Positions 34,370-44,788 are shown, counted from the first letter of the stretch. The stretch is DNA of 64,000 nt from Apilactobacillus apisilvae (GCF_023380225.1 NZ_CP093362.1:1116001-1180000); one strand, 5' to 3'. The notes: a model not told the origin generated them from the letters alone. Numbers and translations are program-made.

Positions 34370-34930
34370 ATGAAGAAAATTTTAATTTTAGGTGGTCAAA
34401 AACCAGTCGCTAAAAAAGTTATGTCATTATTTAAGAATAATCATGATTACGAACTTACACATTTAGATGATGTTCAATTTGATAATGAAGGTTCTTATGT
34501 TGATGTGGTTAAAGATGTTAATATTATTTATTCATTTTTAGGACCTACAGATGTTGATTTAGCTTTTGAAGCACTCTTTTCAGCCCTTGATGAAGCTAAG
34601 CCACCATTAAAACAGTTCGTGATGTTATCAACTGCTGGGATTGATAATGAACTAGTTGACGATGTTACATATGAAAATGTTGATAGTAAAAAAGAATATT
34701 TAAATGAACAACGCTACGCCGTGAAATTAGTTGATGAATATGAAATTCCATATACGATTTTGCGTCCGGTTAAAATGACTGATGAACAACATGGTAAATT
34801 GTCAGTTATTGATGAAGGACAAAAAATGAATTATGGTAAAGTTTCTTTTGATAACGTCGCTGATGTGGCTTACAATGTGGTTGAGAAGCAAGAATTTATC
34901 AATCAATCCATTGGATTGATTGAGGAATAA
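34370..34930 (+). CDS. NAD(P)-binding (NmrA/SDR-like) protein
   Basis: 186 residues, a short Rossmann protein. KKILILGGQKPVAKKVMSLF is the N-terminal nucleotide motif, with GGQKPV replacing the more usual GxTGxxG. FVMLSTAGID and YTILRPVKMTD are typical atypical-SDR blocks. It is 16 bp upstream of a small conserved gene and probably co-transcribed with it. The reaction is unknown. Confidence 0.75.
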   Translation: MKKILILGGQKPVAKKVMSLFKNNHDYELTHLDDVQFDNEGSYVDVVKDVNIIYSFLGPTDVDLAFEALFSALDEAKPPLKQFVMLSTAGIDNELVDDVTYENVDSKKEYLNEQRYAVKLVDEYEIPYTILRPVKMTDEQHGKLSVIDEGQKMNYGKVSFDNVADVAYNVVEKQEFINQSIGLIEE

Positions 34931-34946
34931 TTGAGGTGGATATATT

Positions 34947-35315
34947 ATGGCATTAGAATTAAGTAAAGAACAATTGTCACAAATTAAGCAACAATTATCA
35001 GCAACTAGGGAACAATCACATTTAGTAATTTTTAAAACTACTGATCCTCAGGGTGGCTTTATGCATATGATTACCGATTACAACACTTTTGAAAACTTGA
35101 AACAAGCTCGTTCAAATATGCAAATGGAAGTGGTTCGAGATATCATCCCAATTACTGATAGCTTAGCATATTGGGCAGTGGCTCAAGATACTGCTGGTCA
35201 TATGGATCCAAAAGATCCTAATATGCAAAAAGTGGCATTAGATATTGAAGAATATACTAATGAAGTTTTAAAGGAAAATAAGTTACCTGAAAATAAATTA
35301 TCAGAAGATGAATAA
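34947..35315 (+). CDS. Conserved hypothetical protein
   Basis: 122 residues, soluble, with a helical N-terminus (ELSKEQLSQIKQQLSATREQ), a central beta segment (LVIFKTTDPQGGFMHMITDY) and a charged tail. The start follows GAGGTGG. It looks like a small enzyme accessory or stress protein, but I do not recognise the family. It is in an operon with the NmrA-like gene. Confidence 0.6.
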   Translation: MALELSKEQLSQIKQQLSATREQSHLVIFKTTDPQGGFMHMITDYNTFENLKQARSNMQMEVVRDIIPITDSLAYWAVAQDTAGHMDPKDPNMQKVALDIEEYTNEVLKENKLPENKLSEDE

Positions 35316-35342
35316 TCTTTAATTATGGTCATGTTTTTGGAA

Positions 35343-35358
35343 TGTTTCATGTGAAACA
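35343..35358. promoter_or_regulatory. parS-like centromere site (ParB/Spo0J binding)
   Basis: TGTTTCATGTGAAACA differs from the bacterial parS consensus TGTTTCACGTGAAACA at one central base. It is extended by AA and TT to 9-bp perfect arms. It lies intergenic between a hypothetical gene and addB. Confidence 0.6.
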
Positions 35359-35458
35359 TTTTTAAAATATGGCTTTTTTATTTTACTCAATTTTTTAAAA
35401 TGGTCTGCGTATTATATAATAAGGAATATTATATCTAAAAATAAAAAGGGGTAATTTG

Positions 35459-38400
35459 ATGACGCTGCAATTTATTTTAGGAACTGCTAGTTATGATCAC
35501 GAAGCTGTTATCATTGATCAATTAAAACAATCAATTGATGACAAGCCAAATGATCAATATTTTTATTTAGTACCTAACCATATTAAGTTTGAATCTGAAG
35601 TGCAAGCTTTGAAAAAATTGAATGTTGATAATAAAAGTATTTACGCTGAAAGTAAATTTCAAACTTTTTCCATTACCCGTTTGGTTTGGTATTACATGAA
35701 GAACCATCCAGATTATCAACGGACCCGCTTAAGCGAGTCAGGGATTAACATGTTAATTTATCAAATTATTTTGGATCATCAAGATGAGTTAACTGTTTTT
35801 CGTGGTGAAAGTGGACAACCGGGTTTTATTCAAAAAATTTCACAACAAATTGCTGAAATGCAAGCTGGTCAAATTACTGCTGACGATTTAAATAATATCT
35901 ATGAAAACAATGGAAACTTAAAATCCAGTTTACACGATAAGATGCATGATTTCACGATTATTTACCGTGCTTTTGAACAACAAACAGCAGGAAAATATTT
36001 GTATAAATCAGATGTATTGAACTTATTCTGTAATTACTTAATGGAAGGCAGTCTTGATTTATCAAATGCTCATTTTTATTTCAATGGCTTTAACCAGTTT
36101 ACAGCGCAAGAAGGTCGATTAGTTGAAATATTAATTCAGCAGGCCAAAAGTGTCACCATTTCATTAAATTTAGATCGTAAGTATTCTAATCAATTACCTG
36201 AAAATCCTAATTTGTTCTATCAACCGGCTAAGTTATACCAACGATTTTATAATTTAGCACGTGAAAATGGTATTCATATTTTAATGGATAAAATGGCCAA
36301 ACAACAACGAGTTAATAATGATTTGTTAAAGTTAGACCAATATTGGCAACAATCTACTAAGTTGGGGAAAATATATGCTGCTCAATTAGATGATAATAAG
36401 TCGATTCAAGCTTTTCGAGCTGACAACGCCTTTTCTGAAGTCGAAAATATTGCGACTAAGATTCGTCAAATGGTTGCTGAACAAGGCTATCGATATTCAG
36501 ATTTCTTAGTAATGACCAGACATTTGGATCATTATCAGAATGTTTTAAAACCAATTTTTGATTTAGAAGACATCCCTTCATTTAATGATGTCAGTCGTTC
36601 GATGGAAGATCATCCGTTAGTTGAATTAATTAACTCGTTATTTAACATTGATCCCGTCAATAGTAAACGCAGCTATCAGTATGCTGATGTTATGCGATTG
36701 TTAAAGACAGAGTTGTTAATTCCTAAAGATGAAAATGGCGAATACATTTCTATTGAAGATTACCGTCGAGCAGTTGCTTTGACTGAAAATTTAGTACTTA
36801 AAAATGGTTACGAAGGTCATCGTTGGTTGCAAGAAGATGATTGGAAGTATGCTTGGCTTTCGGAAAGTGATTTTGGGGTAAAAGCAGATCGCTTTTCCGA
36901 TATTGAAAAGCAGATTAATCTAATTCGTCATTTTATTAAAGATAATTTACCACCGTTTTTTAAACGGATTAAACATGCCAAAACTGGAATCCAAGCTGCT
37001 CAAGTTCTATACCAATTTCTAGTGAAAATGGGCGTTGATGACCAATTAAAAATTTGGCGTAAAACATCAATTGATGATGGAAAATTAGTCGAAGCTGCAC
37101 AACCAGAACAAGTTTGGCAAACATTTTGTAATTTATTAGATGATTTTGTATCAATCTTAGGTGATCGTGAATTCAAATTAGATGACTTTTTATTGTTATT
37201 ACAAAGTGGTTTTGAAGGTGCTAATTATTCTCAAATTCCTTCGACCTTAGACCAAGTTGCGATTTCTGAAAGTGGAATTGTGCAAATGAATAATCGTAAA
37301 GTTGTCTTTATGATGGGATCTACTGATGATGTGATGCCTGATAAAATTACAAATGAAGCCTTATTTAGTGATGCTGATCGCGACGACCTAGCGGATAATT
37401 TTTCTGATGGGCAATATTTGCGTGAAACGTCTGAAAAACAAATGGCTAATGATCCATTCTTGAATTATTTGGCTTTCTTAACCGGTAGTGACAAATTAAT
37501 CTTTTCATATAGTTTAAAGGAAGATACTGATAGTGCCGTTAATGTTTCGCCATATGTAAATAGAATTGTGGAACATTTTAATATTCCAATGGTGCACTTA
37601 AATAGTATGCCAGCAGCTAGCGAATCTAATGTCCAATCATTTATTGGAAATAAGCGTTCAACTTTACGTCATTTAGTGCAAGCTAGTCAAAATAGTAAAG
37701 CAGTAAATGCTCAATTAGCGCCAGTATGGCACTATATTTATAATCAACTATGTAAAGATAGTGATTTAGCGGCTTTAACGAATAAATTGCTTGGTGGTTT
37801 GGAATATAATAATACACCAACCAAATTAACTGAAAATATTATTACTGGGTTATATGGTGATGAAATTCATACTTCTATTTCAAAATTGGAACAATTTTAC
37901 AGTAATCCATATGAGTACTTCTTGAAGTATGGATTGAATTTAAAAGAACGCGATGTTTTTGATCTATCACCAGCTAGTACTGGTCAGTTCTATCATGAAG
38001 CATTAGATAAATTAATGCGGATTGTGAATGAAGAGCATGTGGACTTGTCTTCATTGGATAAACAAGCAATGGATGAGTTGGTAGATACAGTTACCGGTAA
38101 AATGCTGGATGATCCGAATGATATGCAATACACAATTTTGCAAAGTTCTAGTCGAATGAATTATATTAAATCGCAATTGATTAAAACAATTAAACACACG
38201 ATTGAAACAATGCAAAAGCAAAGTCAATTTACACCAATGCGACCACGTAAAACTGAGATTTCATTTGGCCAAGTTGGGCATAAAAATGATCTAAAATCAT
38301 TAAACTTCGATATTCCAGCAAGTGATGAAATTTCAACACCTAAGTTGATTAATGTCCGTGGTCGAATTGACCGAATTGATTATATGAATGTTGATGGTCA

Positions 38401-39034
38401 TGATTATCTAGGGATTGTTGATTATAAGTCGAGTGAACGTAAACTAGATTTCGGTCGCGTTTATGATGGAACTTCAATGCAAATGATGACTTATATTGAT
38501 GTATTAGCACATAATTTAGGAATCTTTGATGAAGAGGATAAAGCTGAACTAGCCGGAGCCGTGTATATGCATATCTTTAATCCTAAATATTCTAAGAGTG
38601 ATTTACGAAAAACTTTTGCTGATGCAATGTTAAGTAAACAAAAATATCAAGGAATTTTAGTTGATAATGGAGACTTATTGAACAAGATTGATAAAAATAT
38701 TGCTGATGACAAATATGGAACTTCCAAAGTATTTCCAATTCAAAAGAAAAAAGATGGTAGTTATTACAAGAGTAGTCCCATCGTCCAACCAGAAGATTTA
38801 GACTTACTATTGAAACACAATGAAGACCTAATTACTAATGCTGGTAAGAAAATCTTTTCTGGAAATATTGATATGAAACCAGCTCGTTTTGATCAAAATC
38901 AAGATGCGATGCAGTACACACCATATCGCTCAATTATGCAATTTGATCCACTGTTAAAGGAAAATAATTATCGTGATGTTGAGAATTATAATTTGAATAG
39001 CATTTTGAAAAAATTAAGGGGTGACAATCAATAA
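35459..39034 (+). CDS. addB: ATP-dependent helicase/nuclease subunit B (AddB/RexB)
   Basis: 1191 residues from ATG 35459 behind AAAGGGG. AddB has a helicase-like N-terminal half and a C-terminal PD-(D/E)xK nuclease, here seen as RGRIDRID and GIVDYKSSERKLDF. Unlike Bacillus AddB, RexB-type proteins often lack a Walker A, and none is obvious near the N-terminus (LGTASYDHEAV). With AddA it resects double-strand breaks and loads RecA. Its stop overlaps the addA ATG. Confidence 0.95.
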   Translation: MTLQFILGTASYDHEAVIIDQLKQSIDDKPNDQYFYLVPNHIKFESEVQALKKLNVDNKSIYAESKFQTFSITRLVWYYMKNHPDYQRTRLSESGINMLIYQIILDHQDELTVFRGESGQPGFIQKISQQIAEMQAGQITADDLNNIYENNGNLKSSLHDKMHDFTIIYRAFEQQTAGKYLYKSDVLNLFCNYLMEGSLDLSNAHFYFNGFNQFTAQEGRLVEILIQQAKSVTISLNLDRKYSNQLPENPNLFYQPAKLYQRFYNLARENGIHILMDKMAKQQRVNNDLLKLDQYWQQSTKLGKIYAAQLDDNKSIQAFRADNAFSEVENIATKIRQMVAEQGYRYSDFLVMTRHLDHYQNVLKPIFDLEDIPSFNDVSRSMEDHPLVELINSLFNIDPVNSKRSYQYADVMRLLKTELLIPKDENGEYISIEDYRRAVALTENLVLKNGYEGHRWLQEDDWKYAWLSESDFGVKADRFSDIEKQINLIRHFIKDNLPPFFKRIKHAKTGIQAAQVLYQFLVKMGVDDQLKIWRKTSIDDGKLVEAAQPEQVWQTFCNLLDDFVSILGDREFKLDDFLLLLQSGFEGANYSQIPSTLDQVAISESGIVQMNNRKVVFMMGSTDDVMPDKITNEALFSDADRDDLADNFSDGQYLRETSEKQMANDPFLNYLAFLTGSDKLIFSYSLKEDTDSAVNVSPYVNRIVEHFNIPMVHLNSMPAASESNVQSFIGNKRSTLRHLVQASQNSKAVNAQLAPVWHYIYNQLCKDSDLAALTNKLLGGLEYNNTPTKLTENIITGLYGDEIHTSISKLEQFYSNPYEYFLKYGLNLKERDVFDLSPASTGQFYHEALDKLMRIVNEEHVDLSSLDKQAMDELVDTVTGKMLDDPNDMQYTILQSSSRMNYIKSQLIKTIKHTIETMQKQSQFTPMRPRKTEISFGQVGHKNDLKSLNFDIPASDEISTPKLINVRGRIDRIDYMNVDGHDYLGIVDYKSSERKLDFGRVYDGTSMQMMTYIDVLAHNLGIFDEEDKAELAGAVYMHIFNPKYSKSDLRKTFADAMLSKQKYQGILVDNGDLLNKIDKNIADDKYGTSKVFPIQKKKDGSYYKSSPIVQPEDLDLLLKHNEDLITNAGKKIFSGNIDMKPARFDQNQDAMQYTPYRSIMQFDPLLKENNYRDVENYNLNSILKKLRGDNQ

Positions 39035-42000
39035 TGGAATATACAAAGCCACAACATGAAGCTGTTTACGGTCATTTTGATCAAGATGTTTTAGTTTCTG
39101 CTTCAGCTGGTTCCGGGAAGACACGCGTTTTAGTCGATCGCGTAATTAATAAGTTATTAAATGATCACATTAATATTGATGAAATGTTGATTTTAACATT
39201 TACTAATGCTGCTGCTAAAGAGATGCGTGACCGGATTCAAACAGCTTTACGTGATCAGTTAAATAATGCTGATGATAATGATGTTAAAGCTTTTTTGATT
39301 AAACAATTACGTCGTTTACCAGTTTCAGATATTTCAACATTGGATGCTTTTTGTCAGAAAATTGTGCAAAATTATTACTATATTATTAACTTAGACCCTA
39401 ACTTTCGTTTATTAGCTGATCAAACTGAGAGTCAAATGTTAAAAGAACAAGTTTGGGAAAATGTCCGTGAAGATTTATATGCTAATGATAAAGATGGTAG
39501 TTTTGCACAATTAACTGAAAATTTTTCTGATGATCGTTCTGATGATGGGTTAACTAATCTAGTATTTAAAACTTATGATTATGCCAATGTTAATCAAGAT
39601 CCTGTTGATTGGTTAAAAAAGACGCCTGCTATTTATGATATTGACAGTGGTTCAATTACAGCTAGTGATTTTTACCAAAAGCACTTATTATCCATTATTA
39701 AAAATGAAGTTCAGCAACAAAAATTATCTTTTGCAGCTGCCAAAAACATTGCTGAGGATAATAGCTTAGGTAAGATTGTTGCAGTGGTTCAAAATGATAT
39801 CGATAATATGGATAATTTAATCGAATTACTATCTAGTGCTAGCTGGGATAAACTACAAACTGCTTTCAATGATGTTAAATTTAAAACTTTTCCTAGAAAA
39901 TCAAAGGATGAGGATAAAGCAACTCACGATCGAGTAAAAAATATTCGTGATGGTGCTAAAAAAGCATTTCAAAAATTACCCAATAAATATTTTGCTTTAA
40001 ATGAAGCTGATAATTTAAAAATCATGACTGCTTCCAAACAATTAGTCGATAAATTAGTTCGAGTAGTATTAACTTTTAGCGATAGTTACCAACAAGCCAA
40101 GTTAAAACGCCATGCTTTAGAATTTATTGATGTTGAACATTATGCTTACGATATTTTAAGTGGACAAGATGATAAATCAAAAGGAATTCGTGAAATCCTG
40201 CAGAATCAATATAATGAGATTATGATTGATGAATACCAAGATAATAATCAACTGCAAGATGCAATTGTTAAACAAATTGCCAAAACAGATTCCAGTAACA
40301 TGTTTATGGTGGGGGATGTTAAGCAATCCATTTATCGTTTCCGTCTAGCAGATCCTTCATTATTTATTCATCGAATGGAAGACCCAGCTGAAGGAACAAT
40401 CGTTTTACCAGATAATTTTCGTTCGGCTAAGAATATTGATGATTTTATTAATTTAATTTTCACACAAATTATGGATAAACAAGTTGGTGAAATTGACTAT
40501 ACAGGTGATGCAAAGTTAAAAGCAGGTGCCAAGTATCCTGATGATTTAAAGTCTAACGTTGAAGTATTGATGTATGAGAGTACCGATGATGATCAAGAAG
40601 CGGTAGATGAACAATTCCAGATTCAAGATAGTGCACATGGACAAATTGAAATTGTTGCTCAAAAGATTGATGAAATGATTAGCAAACAAATGCCAATTTA
40701 TGATCGTCGCAAACAAGTAATGCGCTCAGTGGAGTATTCAGATATTGCAATCATCTCTTCAACCAGAAATAATAATTTAGTTCTGTCTGATATTTTTGGT
40801 GGTCATAATATTCCATTAATTGTTAATGGAGCACAGAGTTACTTTAAGACAACTGAAATTCAAATTATGATGGCGTTATTAAGTATTATTGATAATCCCT
40901 ATCAAGATATCCCATTGGTTGCAGTCTTACGCTCACCAATTGTTGGTTTAAATGAAAATCAATTGGCATACTTAAGAATAAATGCTAAAACTGGTGACTA
41001 TTTTAATGCTGTTTTGAAATTTATGTATGACTATTCAAACATGCAACAAACAGAATTTGGTGATCAAGTTTTTGCTAAAGTGAAAACTTTTTTGGATCAA
41101 TTAACTGAATTTCGTGATATTGCACAACAACATGAAATTGTGGATTTAATTTGGCACATTTATCAGAGCACTGGGTTCTTAGATTATGTTGGTGGAATGC
41201 CAGCAGGTAAGCAACGCCAAGCCAACTTGCATGCTTTATATGAACGAGCTTTCGATTATGAAAGAACGAGTTTTAAAGGTTTATTCCAATTTGTTCGTTT
41301 TGTTCGTCGGATGCAAGAGCGAAATGAAGATTTAGACGAAGCTAATGCTGATGAAAATACAAATGCAGTTTCGGTCATGACAATTCATGGAAGTAAGGGA
41401 CTAGAATTCCCGGTGGTTTTCTTATTAGATGCTTCACATGGTTTCAACCAACAAGATAGTAAAAAGCCATACGTTTTAAATGATAAGTTAGGTTTAGGCA
41501 TCACCTATCTTGATTCTAAATATCGAGTTAAGGAAGATACTTTACAACGCCAAGTAGTTAATCAAATGGAAAACCAAGGTTTGTTGGCTGAAGAAATGCG
41601 AAAGTTGTATGTAGCTTTAACAAGAGCGGAACAACAATTATTCATCGTGGGTGCTACTAAAAGTGGTAATGATCAGACTAAAATTATTGATAATTGGAAT
41701 AAATCTGCACATGATGAGAATGTTTTATTAGATAATTCGTTGCGAAGTGGAGCTAAAAGTTATCTAGATTGGATTGGACCAGCATTAGTTCGTCATCCAC
41801 GTTTCCGTAATAAATTTGGCGACGACACAATGTATCGGGGCCTTGATAATGACGAAACTAACTTTGATGTTAGTTTTTATAATCAAAATGATTTATCCAA
41901 AAATATTATCAGTGGTGATCAATCAATTAACCGTGATTGGTTAGAACATTTTGCCAAGATTGCGAAAGATAAACCAGTTCCAAAAGATATTAATGTTGAT

Positions 42001-42750
42001 GATATTGATCAAATTATGAACTTTGTTTATCCTAATACAGTTGCAACACAAACAACTGCATATCAATCAGTTTCAGAAATTAAACGATTATTTGAAGATC
42101 CGGATAATATTACTTTAGGTAACTATGATAAAGATTGGCAAGAAAATAAACAAAGTAGTCGGTATGTAAATAGTGATTTTAATAAGCCTAAATTTATGCA
42201 ATCAGTCAGCCAGCCTAGTCCAGCTGATGTTGGAACAGCCACTCATTTAATTTTACAAGAATTAGATTTGAGTCATCTTCCCCAAAATAATGAAGTTCAA
42301 ACTTTGATTGAACGATTAGTGACTGATCAAGTATTAACTAAAGAAGTGGCTTCTAAAATAGATGTAGATGAAGTTATTAAATTGTTTGATACTGATTTAG
42401 GTGAAACTATTTTGGAAAACTATGATCATTTATCTCGCGAAGCATCTTTTTCAATGTTGATGGATGCTAATTTAGTTTTTAAAGGCTTTGATGAAAAAAA
42501 TGACGAAAAGATTTTAATTCATGGAATTATTGATGGTTACTTAGAATTCGAAGATCATATTTTACTTTTTGATTATAAAACTGATTATATTGGTCAAAGA
42601 AATACTGAACAACAAGTAAATAAAATAATTGAAAAATATCGGGGCCAAATTAATCTATATGCGACAGCTTTAGAAAAAATTACTAATAAACCAGTTACTG
42701 ATAAATATCTATATTTATTATCGATTAATAGCGCCGAAAAAATTGATTAG
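39034..42750 (+). CDS. addA: ATP-dependent helicase/nuclease subunit A (AddA/RexA)
   Basis: 1238 residues, UvrD-family helicase plus nuclease. Walker A ASAGSGKT at 23-30, motif Ia LTFTNAAAKEMRDRI, Walker B-like IMIDEYQDNNQLQD, motif V/VI VMTIHGSKGLEFPVVF and LYVALTRAEQQL are intact. The C-terminal nuclease has LLFDYKTDYIGQ. It overlaps addB by one base. It provides the motor and 3'-strand nuclease of the complex. In a bacterium with Cas9 it is also the probable source of spacer substrates, by analogy. Confidence 0.96.
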   Translation: MEYTKPQHEAVYGHFDQDVLVSASAGSGKTRVLVDRVINKLLNDHINIDEMLILTFTNAAAKEMRDRIQTALRDQLNNADDNDVKAFLIKQLRRLPVSDISTLDAFCQKIVQNYYYIINLDPNFRLLADQTESQMLKEQVWENVREDLYANDKDGSFAQLTENFSDDRSDDGLTNLVFKTYDYANVNQDPVDWLKKTPAIYDIDSGSITASDFYQKHLLSIIKNEVQQQKLSFAAAKNIAEDNSLGKIVAVVQNDIDNMDNLIELLSSASWDKLQTAFNDVKFKTFPRKSKDEDKATHDRVKNIRDGAKKAFQKLPNKYFALNEADNLKIMTASKQLVDKLVRVVLTFSDSYQQAKLKRHALEFIDVEHYAYDILSGQDDKSKGIREILQNQYNEIMIDEYQDNNQLQDAIVKQIAKTDSSNMFMVGDVKQSIYRFRLADPSLFIHRMEDPAEGTIVLPDNFRSAKNIDDFINLIFTQIMDKQVGEIDYTGDAKLKAGAKYPDDLKSNVEVLMYESTDDDQEAVDEQFQIQDSAHGQIEIVAQKIDEMISKQMPIYDRRKQVMRSVEYSDIAIISSTRNNNLVLSDIFGGHNIPLIVNGAQSYFKTTEIQIMMALLSIIDNPYQDIPLVAVLRSPIVGLNENQLAYLRINAKTGDYFNAVLKFMYDYSNMQQTEFGDQVFAKVKTFLDQLTEFRDIAQQHEIVDLIWHIYQSTGFLDYVGGMPAGKQRQANLHALYERAFDYERTSFKGLFQFVRFVRRMQERNEDLDEANADENTNAVSVMTIHGSKGLEFPVVFLLDASHGFNQQDSKKPYVLNDKLGLGITYLDSKYRVKEDTLQRQVVNQMENQGLLAEEMRKLYVALTRAEQQLFIVGATKSGNDQTKIIDNWNKSAHDENVLLDNSLRSGAKSYLDWIGPALVRHPRFRNKFGDDTMYRGLDNDETNFDVSFYNQNDLSKNIISGDQSINRDWLEHFAKIAKDKPVPKDINVDDIDQIMNFVYPNTVATQTTAYQSVSEIKRLFEDPDNITLGNYDKDWQENKQSSRYVNSDFNKPKFMQSVSQPSPADVGTATHLILQELDLSHLPQNNEVQTLIERLVTDQVLTKEVASKIDVDEVIKLFDTDLGETILENYDHLSREASFSMLMDANLVFKGFDEKNDEKILIHGIIDGYLEFEDHILLFDYKTDYIGQRNTEQQVNKIIEKYRGQINLYATALEKITNKPVTDKYLYLLSINSAEKID

Positions 42751-42766
42751 ATTAATCTCAGAAAGA

Positions 42767-42796
42767 TTGAATATACTTTGTGAAATTTGGTACAAT
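42767..42796 (+). promoter_or_regulatory. Promoter and Rex-like site of the acetaldehyde dehydrogenase gene
   Basis: TTGAAT (42767) and TACAAT (42791-42796) are 18 bases apart. TTGTGAAATTTGGTACAA (42778-42795) overlaps the spacer and -10 and keeps one full Rex half-site (TTGTGAA) and part of the other. Confidence 0.4.
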
Positions 42797-42843
42797 GTAC
42801 TTGTTTAAAGGATGTTAAGATTTTCTTAAGGAGGATGTTCTTA

Positions 42844-44223
42844 ATGGTTCAAGTAGATGAAATGATTAATAAATTGGTAACAAAAGCAGATGCTGCTTTA
42901 AAAACAATGATGGATTTTGATCAAGCTAAAGTAAATAAAATTGTCGATGCAATGGTTCAAGCGGGATTGGAACACAGCCAAGAATTAGCTGACATGGCAT
43001 ATGAAGAAACTGGTCGTGGGGTTGCTCACGATAAGGCAATTAAAAATATCTTTGCGTCTGGTCAAGTTGGTCATCGCATTGAAAACCATAAAACAGTTGG
43101 CATTGTTAATAAAGATAATGAAAGAAAGACAGTTACGGTTGCTGAACCCTTAGGGATTTTAGCTGGAATTACTCCAGTTACAAATCCAACTTCAACAACT
43201 TTATTCAAAGCAATTATTGCGATGAAGACTAGAAATCCAATTATCTTTAGTTTCCACCCTCAAGCAATGAAATGTTCGTCTAAAGCTGCTCAAGTGGTTT
43301 TAGATGCTGCAATTGCTGCTGGTGCTCCTGAAGGCAGTATTCAATGGATTACTGAACCAAGTATTGAAGCTACTAATCAACTAATCAATAATGATGGGGT
43401 TGCTACGACTTTAGCCACTGGTGGTCCTGCCATGGTTAAAGCTGCATATTCTACTGGAAAGCCAGCTTTAGGTGTTGGCCCCGGTAATGGTCCATTATAT
43501 ATTGAAAAATCAGCTGATTTGGATTCTGCTGCTGATGATATTTTGGCATCCAAGACTTTCGATAATGGGATGATTTGTGCAACTGAAAACAGTCTAGTTA
43601 TCGACAATGCTATTTATGATGACTTAAAAGGGAAGTTAACTGACAAAGGGGTTTACTTTGTTAAAGCATCTGACCAAGCTAAATTAGCCAAAACCATGTT
43701 CAACGAAAAAACTGGTGGCGTAAATGGCCCCATTGCAGGTCGTCCAGCTACTAAAATTGCTGAAATGGCTGGAATTGAAGTTCCATCTGATACTAAAGTT
43801 TTAGCTGCTGAATTAACTGGCATTGGAAAAGATCACTTATTATCAGGCGAAAAATTATCACCAGTTGTTTCAGTTTATAAAGCTACAGACCATAAAGATG
43901 CGTTCAGCATTGTTGAACAATTATTGAACTATGGTGGTCTAGGTCACACCGCTGCCATCCGTACTACTGATGATGATTTAGTAACTGAATTTGGTTTAAC
44001 CATGAAAGCATGTCGGATTCTAGTTAATACACCATGTGGAATTGGTGGTGTTGGTGATATTGTTAATGGAATGGATCCATCACTTACTTTAGGAACTGGT
44101 TCATGGGGTTATAATTCAATTTCCCATAATGTAACTGATTCTGATTTATTAAATTACAAAACAATTGCTTACCCACTAGAAAATAAAAACTTTGAACAAC
44201 TAGTTGCTAAGTATATGAAATAA
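42844..44223 (+). CDS. adhE: Stand-alone CoA-acylating acetaldehyde dehydrogenase (AdhE N-terminal half only)
   Basis: 459 residues from ATG 42844, after AAGGAGG. It corresponds to the aldehyde dehydrogenase half of AdhE: PVTNPTSTTLFKAI, the active-site Cys245 (NGMICATENS) and the GIGGVGDIVNGMDPSLTLG end block. The protein stops where AdhE would continue into the iron alcohol dehydrogenase half, and a strong terminator follows at once. Intact AdhE is about 870 residues. Partial or missing adhE is a known trait of fructophilic lactic acid bacteria. It would convert acetyl-CoA to acetaldehyde with NADH. Confidence 0.88.
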   Translation: MVQVDEMINKLVTKADAALKTMMDFDQAKVNKIVDAMVQAGLEHSQELADMAYEETGRGVAHDKAIKNIFASGQVGHRIENHKTVGIVNKDNERKTVTVAEPLGILAGITPVTNPTSTTLFKAIIAMKTRNPIIFSFHPQAMKCSSKAAQVVLDAAIAAGAPEGSIQWITEPSIEATNQLINNDGVATTLATGGPAMVKAAYSTGKPALGVGPGNGPLYIEKSADLDSAADDILASKTFDNGMICATENSLVIDNAIYDDLKGKLTDKGVYFVKASDQAKLAKTMFNEKTGGVNGPIAGRPATKIAEMAGIEVPSDTKVLAAELTGIGKDHLLSGEKLSPVVSVYKATDHKDAFSIVEQLLNYGGLGHTAAIRTTDDDLVTEFGLTMKACRILVNTPCGIGGVGDIVNGMDPSLTLGTGSWGYNSISHNVTDSDLLNYKTIAYPLENKNFEQLVAKYMK

Positions 44224-44228
44224 GCTAA

Positions 44229-44271
44229 TTAAAAAGCTCGTTAGGAAATTTATTCCTAGCGAGCTTTTTTA
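44229..44271. terminator. Bidirectional terminator
   Basis: AAAAGCTCGTTAGGAA and TTCCTAGCGAGCTTTT pair; strong. Confidence 0.9.
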
Positions 44272-44685
44272 TTATTGATTAATTTTAAACCAATTATTAC
44301 TTTCGTTATTTACACTGTAAATATATGAAACTTCTGTTTTATTATTATTTGAAGGTTTGTATTTTGCATTTTTAATAATCCATGGATATGATACATCAGC
44401 CATTTTGCGCATCTTATTTGATAAATAAACGGTACTACCTTTTTTAAGGACACCATCTTTTTTATCTGATGACTTATAGTGAGGGACAACTATTTTATTT
44501 TGGTAGACAGTTGTATTTTTAGTAACGGTTACTTTACGATACTTTGCCCAGTATTTGGAACTAGCATTTGGCATCACTTTTGCTTTGGATGAGTTAATAT
44601 TAGCGCTAGCAATGTTTGGACTGAATAGACCAATTCCGCTTAATAAAATTGCTGATACTAACACTGTCTTTTTAATTGATTTCAT
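44272..44685 (-). CDS. Small secreted protein of unknown function
   Basis: 137 residues with a signal peptide (MKSIKKTVLVSAILLSGIG, cleavage near IASA). The mature part is basic; the segment YRKVTVTKNTTVYQNKIVVP is like the SLAP/SH3-type wall-binding motifs of lactobacilli. Probably cell-surface associated. Confidence 0.7.
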   Translation of the reverse strand: MKSIKKTVLVSAILLSGIGLFSPNIASANINSSKAKVMPNASSKYWAKYRKVTVTKNTTVYQNKIVVPHYKSSDKKDGVLKKGSTVYLSNKMRKMADVSYPWIIKNAKYKPSNNNKTEVSYIYSVNNESNNWFKINQ

Positions 44686-44788
44686 AAAATTATCTCCAGC
44701 TATTATTTTTAACTTTAACTATAGCAAGATTTAAAATTTTTACAACAAATTAAATTACTTTTTCTTTAGCTGGTGTGATAGCTTCTAA

